From Bacteroidota bacterium (lineage in GTDB: Bacteria; Bacteroidota; Bacteroidia; Bacteroidales; GCA-2748055), in NCBI GenBank assembly GCA_020047715.1, contig JAIFNN010000020.1, positions 1 to 44,832 of the forward strand: DNA of 44,832 bases, in the 5' to 3' direction. The translations under genes and the position numbers were made by a program. Shown here one piece after another: positions 25,390-34,044 of the stretch; within the stretch, counting starts at the first letter, position 1; every line of letters begins with the position of its first letter. The notes beneath the pieces are model-generated. The model was not told the DNA's origin, ran no database searches, and saw only the letters and a program-made list of their open reading frames with translations.

Positions 25390-25911
25390 TTGAAGAAAAT
25401 ACTCCGATAACCATTGGTCGCCTTTTTTTATCCAGTCTTTTTTCTGCCCTGTAATTATATAGCCCTGCTTAATAAACAGATTGAGGCTTTCCTTGTTGTC
25501 TTCGCAAATATTGCAATACAGTTGCTTAAGGCCCAGGGTGCCAAATGCATATCCCCTTAGGCTCTCCAAGGCTTCGGTGGCAAATCCCTGATTGCGGTCG
25601 TCCTCAGAACCGATGAGAATTCCTACCCCTGCTCGTTGGTTGAAAGGGTCAAAATCAAACAGGTCGATTGCGCCGATAACCGAGCTGCCGGATTTTTTTT
25701 GAATTACGAGGCGCAGCTGCTTGGCTTCAAAGATATCCTGGTGTGCCTGCTCCAGGTATTTTTTTAAGGTGTACTTTGAAAAAGGGGTAAGCGTATTGCT
25801 CAAATGCCAAATAGCCGGGTCGTTTTCCCAGAGATATAAAATATCAAGATCTTCGGGTTCAAGCGCACGAAGCTGAATACGTGAATTCTCTAGGGTCTGC
25901 ATGATTGGCAA
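25375..25911 (-). CDS. GNAT-family N-acetyltransferase, RimJ/RimL-like
   Basis: This is a 178-residue acetyltransferase of the RimJ/RimL-like type (Acetyltransf_3). The protein opens with LENSRIQLRALEPEDLDILYLWEND. The acetyl-CoA site is GSEDDRNQGFATEALESL (the Q/R-x-x-G-x-A form), followed by LKQLYCNICEDNKESLNLFIKQGYI. The acceptor may be a protein N-terminus or a small amine; sequence does not decide. An internal Met at codon 4 is an alternative start. Its end overlaps the nuclease gene by 15 bases (convergent). Confidence 0.88.
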   Translation of the reverse strand: MPIMQTLENSRIQLRALEPEDLDILYLWENDPAIWHLSNTLTPFSKYTLKKYLEQAHQDIFEAKQLRLVIQKKSGSSVIGAIDLFDFDPFNQRAGVGILIGSEDDRNQGFATEALESLRGYAFGTLGLKQLYCNICEDNKESLNLFIKQGYIITGQKKDWIKKGDQWLSEYFLQLVRI

Positions 25912-25960
25912 TATTTTAGGAGAGTGCAGTTGAGTTTAAAAATGGGATAATCAGGAACGG

Positions 25961-27412
25961 TTACTGGTCTTCGTAAAGAACCTTGAAGGATTTCCCTTCA
26001 GAGGATTTGGCTTTGAATGAGTCGGTCTTGTTATCATAAACTAATTCAATCTTTTCATTACTTTCGATGTCTGTGAGAGTAATGGAAAATTGTTTGTCGA
26101 ATTTTGGATCTGTTGAAATCCGGGGAGCCGTAAAGGGCAGTATTTCAAGTTTATAGACATCTTCTTTTCCAAGTCCGCTCTCATCAAAAAGCGTCATATA
26201 TCCAATTTTCCCATTCCCAAGCGGGAAATAGCCTATGTCGTCATTGGTGGTGTTAATAGGGTAACCAAGATTAATGGCCTCTTCGAATTGGTTGTATCTG
26301 TTTATTAGGGCATAAAACACATCAAACCCACCCATGTTGAAATGTCCTTTTGAGCTAAAGAAGAGGGTTTTCCCGTCGCCCGACATTTGAGGAGATTCTT
26401 CATCAAACTCAGTGTTTATGGTCGACCCGAGGTTTTCTGCCGGTCCCCAGTCGCCAACCGACTGTTTTCTGGAAACGAAGATATCGAGCCCGCCAAAACT
26501 CTCGCTACGGTTGCTGGTAAAATACAAATTTTTGCCATCAGGAGACAGGGAAGCAAATGTTTCATTGCTCTTTGTATTGATGTTTTTGCTGAGGGGAGTG
26601 GCTTTACTCCATAGATTACCATCAAATTTGCTTGTGTAAATATCGCTGTTGTTATTGTCTTGTTTTACCAGAATCAGTTCTTTCCCGTCTGCGGAAAGAA
26701 AGCAGGGCCTCATATCCCCATCGGAGCCGATCTGGGGTGTGATATTTACAGGAATGCTCCACACGCCTCCGATTTTGTGTGAGTACAGGATCGCCTCGTA
26801 GAATTTTTGACTGTTCATGAATACCATGATGTTTTCATCCGGTGTCAGCACAGGGGAATAATCGGATGCGGATGTATTGATAGGCGAGCCAACATTGGTT
26901 TTAGCAAAATTGAGAGGGGAGTCCTTGATGATTTTTGCCCTCTCACAAATTTTGATTTCGGCTTCAACAATCCTTATGTTGTATTTTTTCTCGAAATCCT
27001 TGATGCTTTTGAAGCGCTCATAACTATCGAGAGCCTTATCCAGATCGTTGTTCATGCGGTATGCATTGCCAAGATAAAACCAGGCGTGATGGGGAGCTTT
27101 TTTTTCATCCAGGTCTTTTGGGCGATACTTCATCGTGATATTCATTACCGCCTTCTCAAGGTATTCAATAGCTTTGTACTCTTGTCCCCTTATATTAAGA
27201 TAAGTCATCCCGGTGCGAAAATTGTAATTCGCGTTATCGGGCTGGAGTTTGGTTATCTTGAGAAAAAGGAACAAAGCTTCCTCATACTCGCCGGTAGAGA
27301 AGAAATATTCAGCGTCATCAAAAAGATTATCAATATCGTCCTGATCCTTCTGTGCATTAGCCAGGTTGAAGCTAAAAATTAGAATTCCAAGGATATATAT
27401 TGTTCTTCGCAT
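25961..27412 (-). CDS. TPR/PD40 beta-propeller envelope protein, short paralogue
   Basis: This 483-residue exported protein is the third of three tandem paralogues in transcription order. A signal peptide (1-20, NLANA) is followed by an N-terminal TPR block (about 28-150) and a WD40-like PD40 propeller (about 175-425) with SPDGKNLYFTSNRS, SGDGKTLFFSSKGH and FNMGGFDVFYA. The last 55 residues (about 430-483) form a short beta-rich tail with no OmpA domain. TPR plus PD40 is the front half of PorE-like type IX secretion and other Bacteroidota envelope proteins. It lies 30 bases after its OmpA-bearing paralogue, so the two are probably co-transcribed. Function is inferred as structural or scaffolding in the periplasm. 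Confidence 0.82.
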   Translation of the reverse strand: MRRTIYILGILIFSFNLANAQKDQDDIDNLFDDAEYFFSTGEYEEALFLFLKITKLQPDNANYNFRTGMTYLNIRGQEYKAIEYLEKAVMNITMKYRPKDLDEKKAPHHAWFYLGNAYRMNNDLDKALDSYERFKSIKDFEKKYNIRIVEAEIKICERAKIIKDSPLNFAKTNVGSPINTSASDYSPVLTPDENIMVFMNSQKFYEAILYSHKIGGVWSIPVNITPQIGSDGDMRPCFLSADGKELILVKQDNNNSDIYTSKFDGNLWSKATPLSKNINTKSNETFASLSPDGKNLYFTSNRSESFGGLDIFVSRKQSVGDWGPAENLGSTINTEFDEESPQMSGDGKTLFFSSKGHFNMGGFDVFYALINRYNQFEEAINLGYPINTTNDDIGYFPLGNGKIGYMTLFDESGLGKEDVYKLEILPFTAPRISTDPKFDKQFSITLTDIESNEKIELVYDNKTDSFKAKSSEGKSFKVLYEDQ

Positions 27413-27442
27413 AGTTTATTTGTAACCTGTACTCGATTAACA

Positions 27443-29302
27443 CTAATTAGCCTTTAATTGTTCAGGTACAGGAACTTCTTCGATTATCAGAAGCGCTCCT
27501 CCAAGCTCAATAATCCGGAATTCAACTCTTCGGTTAAACTTGCGGCCTTCAAGGGCATCCTTACCATCAGGAAAATTGTTGATGGCAATGTTCTCGGATT
27601 CGCTGAACCCTTTCAATTTTAATCTGCCGGTGTTGATTCCTTTAGCAATGAGGTAATCGGTTACTGCTTTGGCACGTTTTTCAGAGAGCATCTGGTTGTA
27701 CTCATAATCTCCCATGGCATCGGTGTATCCTCTGACCTCAAGGCTCAGTAAAGGGTAATCATTAAGTGCCCTCGTCAACTCATCAAGTTTTTCTTTTGCT
27801 GCTTCCGTTAGGGTATAACTGTCGAACCCAAAGAATACAGGTTTGATGAAATATTTGAATGATGGGGCTTTGGGTTCAACAACAGCAACTACTTCTTCAA
27901 CGACGGGTGTTTTTTCAGGCAGAATTTCAGCTGCAGGTACTTCAGTTACCAGTTCCTCAACAACAGTTGTTTCATTTACGGGTGTTTCGGCGGTAGGTTG
28001 AACAATAGCAACTGTCTCGTCTTCGGGTAATACCTTAATGTAATAAAGGTCTCCTTCTCCAAAGCCGCTTGCATCATAAAGTGTTAGATATCCACCTTCT
28101 TTTTTATTGTCGGGGAAGAAAAAGAGTTCGTCGTCGGTAGTGTTTATAGGATAAGGCAAAGCCTTAGGTGCTGACCATGATTTATCGGACTGCAGTTCGG
28201 AGAAAAAGACATCGTATCCTCCAATGGTAGAGTGGCCCTGCGAAGAAAAATAGAGGGTTTTGCCATCTGCGCAAATAAATGGAGTTTCTTCGTTTAGCTG
28301 AGTGTTGATGCCAGTGCCCAAATTTGCAGGTGCAGACCAATCACCTGATTCAGAAAGGGTGGAACTGTATATATCCATTCCTCCGGATCCTCCGGTGCGG
28401 TTACTTGTGAAATACAAGGTTTTTCCATCGGGGGAGACAGAGGCATGCGATTCGAAAAACTTGGTGTTGATGTTTTTACCCAGTGATTTGGAGGGATTCC
28501 ATCGCCCCATGCTGTATTCGCTAACCAGAATGTCGCCATCGAAGTTGTTGATCCTGACAAGAAACAACTGCGAGCCGTCAAAGGAAAGCGACGAGACATA
28601 TTGGTTTCCGTCTGACTCAATTTGGGGTGTAATGTTAATTGGATTCGACCAGTTCCCGTTGATCTTTTTAACGAAAAAAGCCGCGTCATAAAATTTCTGG
28701 GCAGTCATGAAAGCCATAGAATTCTCATCCCCTGCGAGTACTCCCTGAAAGTTGTTCAGGCTGGTATTAAAGCGTTTACCCATGTTTTCCTTGAAAATGG
28801 GGGAGGGGTTTTTGATGGCAAGCTTAGCTCGGTTGCACGATTCAATCTGTTGGTTGGCATACTCAATGTCGGCAGGGCTTGGCTTAACGGCTGAGTTGAT
28901 AAATGCATTGTACGATTCGATGGCTTTATCCAACTGGTTATCGATGCGGTATGCGTTTCCAAGGTAAAGCAAGGCGTCTGCAGGTGCAAAAGTCTCGTTA
29001 TAGCTTCCCTCTTTGTAATTTGGGGAAGTATTGGTGGCGGCCTTCTCGAGGTAGGGAATTGCTTTTTCCTTTTGACCGGGAATGTTCAGATAACAGACCC
29101 CGATCCGGTAATTAATATTCGCGTTTTCCTGAAAGCCTGCATTATATACTTTCTGGAAAGAAAACAAAGCTTCTGTATAGTCTTCTTCCGCAAGAAAGAA
29201 TTCCGCATCAAAAAAATCTTCCCTTACCAGATCTTTTTGTGCGCTTACATAAAGGAATCCGCTAAGGACAAAGAATAAGAGAATGGATACACGTTTTTTC
29301 AT
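27443..29302 (-). CDS. TPR/PD40/OmpA envelope protein (PorE-like)
   Basis: This 619-residue exported protein (ATG 29302; ATG at 29329 adds nine residues before the signal) has four parts: signal peptide 1-21 (YVSA), TPR block 30-160, PD40 propeller 180-425 (SPDGKTLYFTSNRT, ADGKTLYFSSQGH, TIGGYDVFF), a Pro/Val/Glu-rich linker 430-480, and an OmpA peptidoglycan-binding domain 485-599. D528 and R543 match the residues that hold diaminopimelate in OmpA. This is the layout of PorE in the type IX secretion system, except that PorE also has a carboxypeptidase-regulatory domain, which is absent here. Tethering of the cluster to peptidoglycan is inferred. A TAAATTTG box lies 24 bases upstream. Confidence 0.85.
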   Translation of the reverse strand: MKKRVSILLFFVLSGFLYVSAQKDLVREDFFDAEFFLAEEDYTEALFSFQKVYNAGFQENANINYRIGVCYLNIPGQKEKAIPYLEKAATNTSPNYKEGSYNETFAPADALLYLGNAYRIDNQLDKAIESYNAFINSAVKPSPADIEYANQQIESCNRAKLAIKNPSPIFKENMGKRFNTSLNNFQGVLAGDENSMAFMTAQKFYDAAFFVKKINGNWSNPINITPQIESDGNQYVSSLSFDGSQLFLVRINNFDGDILVSEYSMGRWNPSKSLGKNINTKFFESHASVSPDGKTLYFTSNRTGGSGGMDIYSSTLSESGDWSAPANLGTGINTQLNEETPFICADGKTLYFSSQGHSTIGGYDVFFSELQSDKSWSAPKALPYPINTTDDELFFFPDNKKEGGYLTLYDASGFGEGDLYYIKVLPEDETVAIVQPTAETPVNETTVVEELVTEVPAAEILPEKTPVVEEVVAVVEPKAPSFKYFIKPVFFGFDSYTLTEAAKEKLDELTRALNDYPLLSLEVRGYTDAMGDYEYNQMLSEKRAKAVTDYLIAKGINTGRLKLKGFSESENIAINNFPDGKDALEGRKFNRRVEFRIIELGGALLIIEEVPVPEQLKAN

Positions 29303-29718
29303 AGTGCAGAGCTTTTGGTCAGTTACCAAATTTAGTAATTATCACGTTACAAATGAAAAATTATCATTTTAATTATTAAAGGGCTATCCGAGATTTGTTA
29401 ATCATGACAGTTTTTTACAGCGATAGATTTGTTTTTTTATGCCTTATCGCTATAAAATCTCAGAACACCCGGATTGTAAGTTTGTTGCAAAGAAATGTTC
29501 TTTATTGCTCTTTATCAATGAATTACTGCAAATCTTTATGTGTTTGGCAATCCGCTTGATCATCCATTACTAAAAGCTTGTGATGATGTTGAAAAGTATT
29601 ATTAATATTTTTATGTTTCTTTTCAATTTTTTTTGTTCCCCTTGTTTCTTGGCTGCACAAATCAAAAAAAACATAGGCTTTGATTGTTACCTTCTGGGGA
29701 TTTCTTTAAAGCTTCCGT
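29303..29718. other. intergenic region between the two larger TPR/PD40 paralogues
   Basis: These 416 bases hold no supported gene. A minus-strand TAAATTTG (29334-29327) is the likely promoter of the downstream OmpA paralogue. Two weak inverted repeats are present: AGCGATA/TATCGCT (29419-29425 and 29445-29451, 19-base loop) and AATCAAA/TTTGATT (29660-29666 and 29679-29685, 12-base loop). The second lies just after the stop of the large repeat protein and could be a weak terminator. The rest is AT-rich with T runs. Confidence 0.45.
29327..29334 (-). promoter_or_regulatory. Bacteroidota -7 box (TAAATTTG) for the OmpA paralogue
   Basis: On the minus strand TAAATTTG sits 24 bases before the ATG at 29302. 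A TTTG lies 15 bases upstream (29353-29350), shorter than the usual 19-21 spacing, so only the -7 part is a good match. Confidence 0.5.
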
Positions 29719-32700
29719 CTAATCTTTCTTTTTCTTTTTGCGAAAAAGGATAAAAAGGAAGATGATGATTCCCGACAAACCAACGGCTCCGATGGCGAGC
29801 AATTTCCCCCTTCCGGTGGTTCGATGAACTGTTGGTTTCTGTTCTGCCAACATCTCATTGCGGGCCTTGTCTTCCCCAGTTAATAACAACTGGAGAATTG
29901 CATTCCATACATCCTCCATGCTGTAGCCGAATTCAGCGGCGTGTTCTGCAAGGTACTTCATCAGATCTTCAATACTTGTAATCCCTTCTTTTTCAAGATC
30001 TAGCTGATCGAGCAGGCGGGCTAATCCCGGACTTGCGAATTCCCTGAGATTTGCAATGAAATCTTCAAGTTTTTCCCTGCCAAGTACCTTGTCAATTAAT
30101 TTGAAAACGTCTTCTTCTGAATAACCGTTTGCTGAAGCATTACTTATCAGGTATTCAATCAAACCCGAAACTGAGGTTATTCCCGCTTCCTTAAGATCAA
30201 TATTCTGAAGGAATTCTTTAAGCGCTCCCTCGGAATTTTCGATCAACTTCCCTAGGAATTGATTCAGTGAGTTGTCTGCGAGATATGCCGAAAATAACTT
30301 GTTGATTTCTGAAGTCGAAAGTTTTTTGTTTTTTACCGACTCGGCAAGGAGGTAATTATAAAGATCGGCTGCAGAACGAAATTCGCTAACAGGAAGTTTT
30401 GTCGAGTTAAGAATTTTACTCAGTTCGCCGGTTGATCCTGATTGGATTACCGGAAGTATGTCATCCAGTCGGGTATCGGTGGCTTTGAGTAAAAGGCGAA
30501 TCATATTCTCCTCATTTACGGCTCCTTCAGAAGCTTTTCTCAAAAGATATGATATGAGCTCAGAGCGATCACCAATGCCGTTAGCCTTCAAATCCAACTT
30601 TTCAAGATAAACCTTTGTTTCCGGATCTGCCAAACGGATGAGCTTTTTAAGAAGCAACTCAAGGTCGGTCGCAGCCGTGTAATCCTCTAAAAGTTTATAT
30701 ACATCGTCTTTAGTGTAACCAAATTGATCGGCATTATCTAGAAGATAGCGAATTAGTTCGTCGAAGGATTTTATTCCCTCTTTCTCCAAATCCAGGTTCT
30801 CAAGAGTAGTTTTCAGGTTTCCGTTTGCATAAAGGGCCAACTGGTTTACGATATCTTCCAAATCACCTGAATAAGCGAGTTTCAGCAATACATTATTTAT
30901 GTCCTGATGAGTAAAACCGTTTCTTTCAGCCTCGGATTTCAGGTAGTCGATAAACTCCTCTCTTGAACCAAATGAATGTTCGTTTAGATTCGTCTTTTCA
31001 AGAAATTCCTTTAGACTGCCAGTTGCAAGTGCTGCCATTTTTTGACGAAGGTCTTCGATTTCAGCAATTTGGTTATAGGTGTATTTTTGAAGAAGCTTGT
31101 TAACATCTTCGCTTGTGTAATCTTTCAAATCAGCATTTGAATAGAGATGTGAGATTAACTCTTCGGCTGTGTAAATATTTTCCTTCTGAAGATCGAGACT
31201 TGTAAGGAAGTCTTTCAGAGCTCCCTCTTCGGCTAATGCAATCAGCTTGCCCAGGACTTCCGATGCATCCCTGCTGACGGCCAGATTGGTAAGGGCGTTA
31301 AGCACTTCGGCCTCCGTAAAGGCTTTACTGCTTGCATTGCGATACAGTGAAACGGCAAAATCCTGAGGAGTGCCGGGGGTGAGAGTCGACAAATCCAACG
31401 ATTTCAAATACGATTTTAGTTCTCCCTCATCAGTCGAATGAAGCAACTTGGTGACAAACAGATTCTGATCGTTACTGCCATTTGACCCAACAATTGAAAG
31501 GGCTTTTACAACATCTTCACTGGTGTAGTTGTTTACATTGGAGTTTCTGACAAGGTAATCAACTGCCTGATATGGGGTATTGATTGCATTCGACTTGGTA
31601 TCAAGCTCGGAAATTGCTTTTTTCAGGTTTCCTTCAGAGGCGTTTTTAAGGTGGATGAGAAACTCTTCCAGATCTTTCTTGCTAATCATCTCGGCATACA
31701 AACGGTCTACATCCTGATTGCTATATCCGAGTTTATCAGCATTTTCGTAGAGATATTTAAATAACTCACCTGTATTGGTGATGTCTTCTTTCTTCAGATC
31801 CAGATTTTGCAAAACCTCTTTTAAGCGGCCATCGGCGCGACTGGCCAAATCATTTGCCAAAGCGTTAATATTATCCTGGGCCGGGGCTTTTTCTTCAGAT
31901 TCCAGCAGTGATTTGTCTTCGTCCGAAGTTTTCCCTGTTGCCGTCAGATTCGATACCTTGTCATTGTTGTACACAATGGTTGCGGTTTTTGTAACCTTGT
32001 TGCCATCGGGATCAGTAAGATTGAACTCAATTTGATTTGTGCCGGGCTTAGGTCTGAATTCAAAGCTCTGATTGCGTCTGTCGACTTTTACCGTGTCGAC
32101 CTTAACCAGCACGGAATCGAGATATTGCTTAATTACAATCACAGATCCTTTTTCGGCTTCATAATCGAGTTTTACCGTCTTGCCTTTTGAAACAGTGATG
32201 AGTGAATCTTTGAGTATAAGCAGCTTGTTAAGTTCCTCCTGCGACAATTTTGCAGGTACAGGAATCAGTTTTATCTGTTCGCTTAGAGTGATGCCTGAAT
32301 GTGGGGTATTTGGACTAACCTCAAGGGATTTGATCAGTCGTTCAAACCTTTCACTGTCGAAAACCATAGAGTATTTACCCGCAGGAACGCTGAAATTGAA
32401 TTTGCCCAGTTCATTGGGGTGGACCATTGCAAGGGTATCCCCTGAAATTTGGCTTATTACGTTTATTGCAATCTCCTTTCCATCGATTTTCTGTCCCGAA
32501 TAATTCAAGATTCCGCTGATTTCATACCTTCTGGGGTGGTCGGCTGTATAAACCTTGTAGCGGTAAATGTCATGCCTGCCGTAACCGGTTTCTTTAAAAA
32601 CCGGAAAGTAAGCGATTTCGCCATCCTTAACCGGGCAAAAGAAAATGTCATCATCAGTTGTATTCACGGGATATCCCATGTTCAGCGGGTTTGCCCAGGT

Positions 32701-33816
32701 ATCGTCGGATTTCAGGGCTGTCATGAAAACATCATACCCTCCCATGTTGTAATGCCCGTAGGATGAAAAGAAAAGTCTGCGGCCATTCTCGGTAATAAAA
32801 GGACATTCCTCGTTATATGCGGAGTTGACTACTGATCCCAGGTTTTCTGCGGGGCCCCAGTCGCCATTTTCCTGTTTTTTGGATTTGTAGACATCCAAAC
32901 CACCGAATCCACCTTTTCGGTTACTTGTGAAATAGAGTGTATTACCGTCTTTTGTGATGGAGGCGTGCGATTCCCAATATTTTGTATTTATGTTCTCGTT
33001 TAACTTTACAAGGGGAGTCCAAACTCCGTTGACAAGTTTGGAGCTGTATAGATTCCCAATAAAATCGTCGTTCCTGTATACAAAAAGAATGGTGCCATCG
33101 AACGAAAGCCCGGTAGGATATACATCTCCGTCAACACCTAACTCAGGAGTAATGTTTCTCGGGGGAGTCCATGCGCCGTTAATCTTTTCGGTATAAAAAA
33201 CGGCATCGTAGAACTGTAACTTGGAGATGAACACCATTTTGGTTTCGTCGCCTGAAACTGCCGGGTTTTTGTCTGCAAAGCGAGTGTTAACCTGATTGGA
33301 AAGCAACTCAACATCCATGTCAACCGGCTTTTTCATGAGCTTTTCCGCAGCATCGCAGGCCGCAAGTTGCTCGAGAACCAGCTGGTCGTCGTAAATTTCG
33401 CTATCCATCTGCGATTGAAATTTCTTGTACGAATCGCGGGCTTTATCCAGTTCGTTATTTACGCGATATGCGTTACCAAGAAAAAAAAGTGCTTCAAGAG
33501 GAGCACCCAACTCCTTGTAATTGCTTTCCTTATATTTCGGGTTGATATTTTTGGCGGCTTTTTCGAGGTAGAACACCGATTTGTCCTTTTCGTAGGCATT
33601 ATTCAGATAACAAACACCAATTTTGTAGTAAATGTTATAATTATCGGGATAGGTCCGGTGCATCCGAAGGTATAAGGGCAACGCCTCATCGAACTCCTCA
33701 AACAAATAGTATGATTCGGCAGCAAGGAATACCTGCTTCATATCCATGGTTTGCTGGCTAAATCCTGGGAGCAGGAGGCTGAAATAGATAATTATCAGGC
33801 TTATTGTTTTTTTCAT
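29719..33816 (-). CDS. giant TPR/PD40/CRD protein with ten 66-residue helical repeats and C-terminal membrane anchor
   Basis: This 1365-residue protein has a signal peptide (1-21), a TPR block (about 25-160), a PD40 propeller (about 170-425; ITKDGNTLYFTSNRK, FNMGGYDVF-type repeats), a carboxypeptidase-regulatory-like beta domain (about 430-505) and an Ig-like beta segment (about 545-620). Ten tandem repeats of 66-69 residues (657-1323) follow, then a C-terminal membrane helix (about 1340-1357) and a basic tail RKKKKKD. The repeat consensus is roughly LKxFLxxLDLxKEGIxSxxELIxYLxxNAxxxGYxxEDVxKLL plus a helical remainder. I recognise no named family for it. The C-terminal anchor predicts a membrane-tethered protein with its bulk in the periplasm or outside. 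It heads the three-paralogue cluster. Confidence 0.85.
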   Translation of the reverse strand: MKKTISLIIIYFSLLLPGFSQQTMDMKQVFLAAESYYLFEEFDEALPLYLRMHRTYPDNYNIYYKIGVCYLNNAYEKDKSVFYLEKAAKNINPKYKESNYKELGAPLEALFFLGNAYRVNNELDKARDSYKKFQSQMDSEIYDDQLVLEQLAACDAAEKLMKKPVDMDVELLSNQVNTRFADKNPAVSGDETKMVFISKLQFYDAVFYTEKINGAWTPPRNITPELGVDGDVYPTGLSFDGTILFVYRNDDFIGNLYSSKLVNGVWTPLVKLNENINTKYWESHASITKDGNTLYFTSNRKGGFGGLDVYKSKKQENGDWGPAENLGSVVNSAYNEECPFITENGRRLFFSSYGHYNMGGYDVFMTALKSDDTWANPLNMGYPVNTTDDDIFFCPVKDGEIAYFPVFKETGYGRHDIYRYKVYTADHPRRYEISGILNYSGQKIDGKEIAINVISQISGDTLAMVHPNELGKFNFSVPAGKYSMVFDSERFERLIKSLEVSPNTPHSGITLSEQIKLIPVPAKLSQEELNKLLILKDSLITVSKGKTVKLDYEAEKGSVIVIKQYLDSVLVKVDTVKVDRRNQSFEFRPKPGTNQIEFNLTDPDGNKVTKTATIVYNNDKVSNLTATGKTSDEDKSLLESEEKAPAQDNINALANDLASRADGRLKEVLQNLDLKKEDITNTGELFKYLYENADKLGYSNQDVDRLYAEMISKKDLEEFLIHLKNASEGNLKKAISELDTKSNAINTPYQAVDYLVRNSNVNNYTSEDVVKALSIVGSNGSNDQNLFVTKLLHSTDEGELKSYLKSLDLSTLTPGTPQDFAVSLYRNASSKAFTEAEVLNALTNLAVSRDASEVLGKLIALAEEGALKDFLTSLDLQKENIYTAEELISHLYSNADLKDYTSEDVNKLLQKYTYNQIAEIEDLRQKMAALATGSLKEFLEKTNLNEHSFGSREEFIDYLKSEAERNGFTHQDINNVLLKLAYSGDLEDIVNQLALYANGNLKTTLENLDLEKEGIKSFDELIRYLLDNADQFGYTKDDVYKLLEDYTAATDLELLLKKLIRLADPETKVYLEKLDLKANGIGDRSELISYLLRKASEGAVNEENMIRLLLKATDTRLDDILPVIQSGSTGELSKILNSTKLPVSEFRSAADLYNYLLAESVKNKKLSTSEINKLFSAYLADNSLNQFLGKLIENSEGALKEFLQNIDLKEAGITSVSGLIEYLISNASANGYSEEDVFKLIDKVLGREKLEDFIANLREFASPGLARLLDQLDLEKEGITSIEDLMKYLAEHAAEFGYSMEDVWNAILQLLLTGEDKARNEMLAEQKPTVHRTTGRGKLLAIGAVGLSGIIIFLFILFRKKKKKD
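29848..31848 (-). repeat. in-gene array of ten diverged ~200-bp coding repeats
   Basis: The ten protein repeats (lengths 67, 69, 67, 68 and then 66 six times) correspond to about 2.0 kb. They share positions such as LKEFL, LDL, GI, ELI-YL, NA--GY and EDV. They are well diverged at DNA level, so this is an old array rather than a recent expansion. Repeats 1-3 and 7-8 are the most diverged. Confidence 0.85.
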
Positions 33817-34044
33817 AATTGTTGGATCACTAGTCTTTACTCCAGGTTATTGAACCGGATGCTTTTTGATTGAAAAAGAGACCAAAACCGCATATACAAA
33901 TGTAAAAAAATATGTTATATGTTTTTGGTATTATTATACACAGTCCATTCGACTCATGGATATTTTGACCTATCCGCAATCAATCATTGTCAAAACACGT
34001 TTTTTGTCGATTAAATATCCAAGCTTTAAGACGCGTTTTTATAT
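33817..34044. other. intergenic gap upstream of the giant repeat protein
   Basis: These 228 bases lie between the giant repeat gene and the stop of the GT2 fusion gene, both on the minus strand. They are AT-rich. One TACATTTG box (minus strand, 33904-33897) fits the Bacteroidota -7 consensus but lies 80 bases from the start. No gene is supported. Confidence 0.35.

Noticed and set aside
29419-29451. Small RNA or strong terminator at the AGCGATA/TATCGCT inverted repeat
   Set aside because: The stem is only 7 bp with a 19-base loop and there is no clear U-tract on the coding strand.
31775-32766. Plus-strand open frames across the giant repeat gene
   Set aside because: They are antisense shadows of the strongly supported minus-strand gene, with no family motif or promoter.
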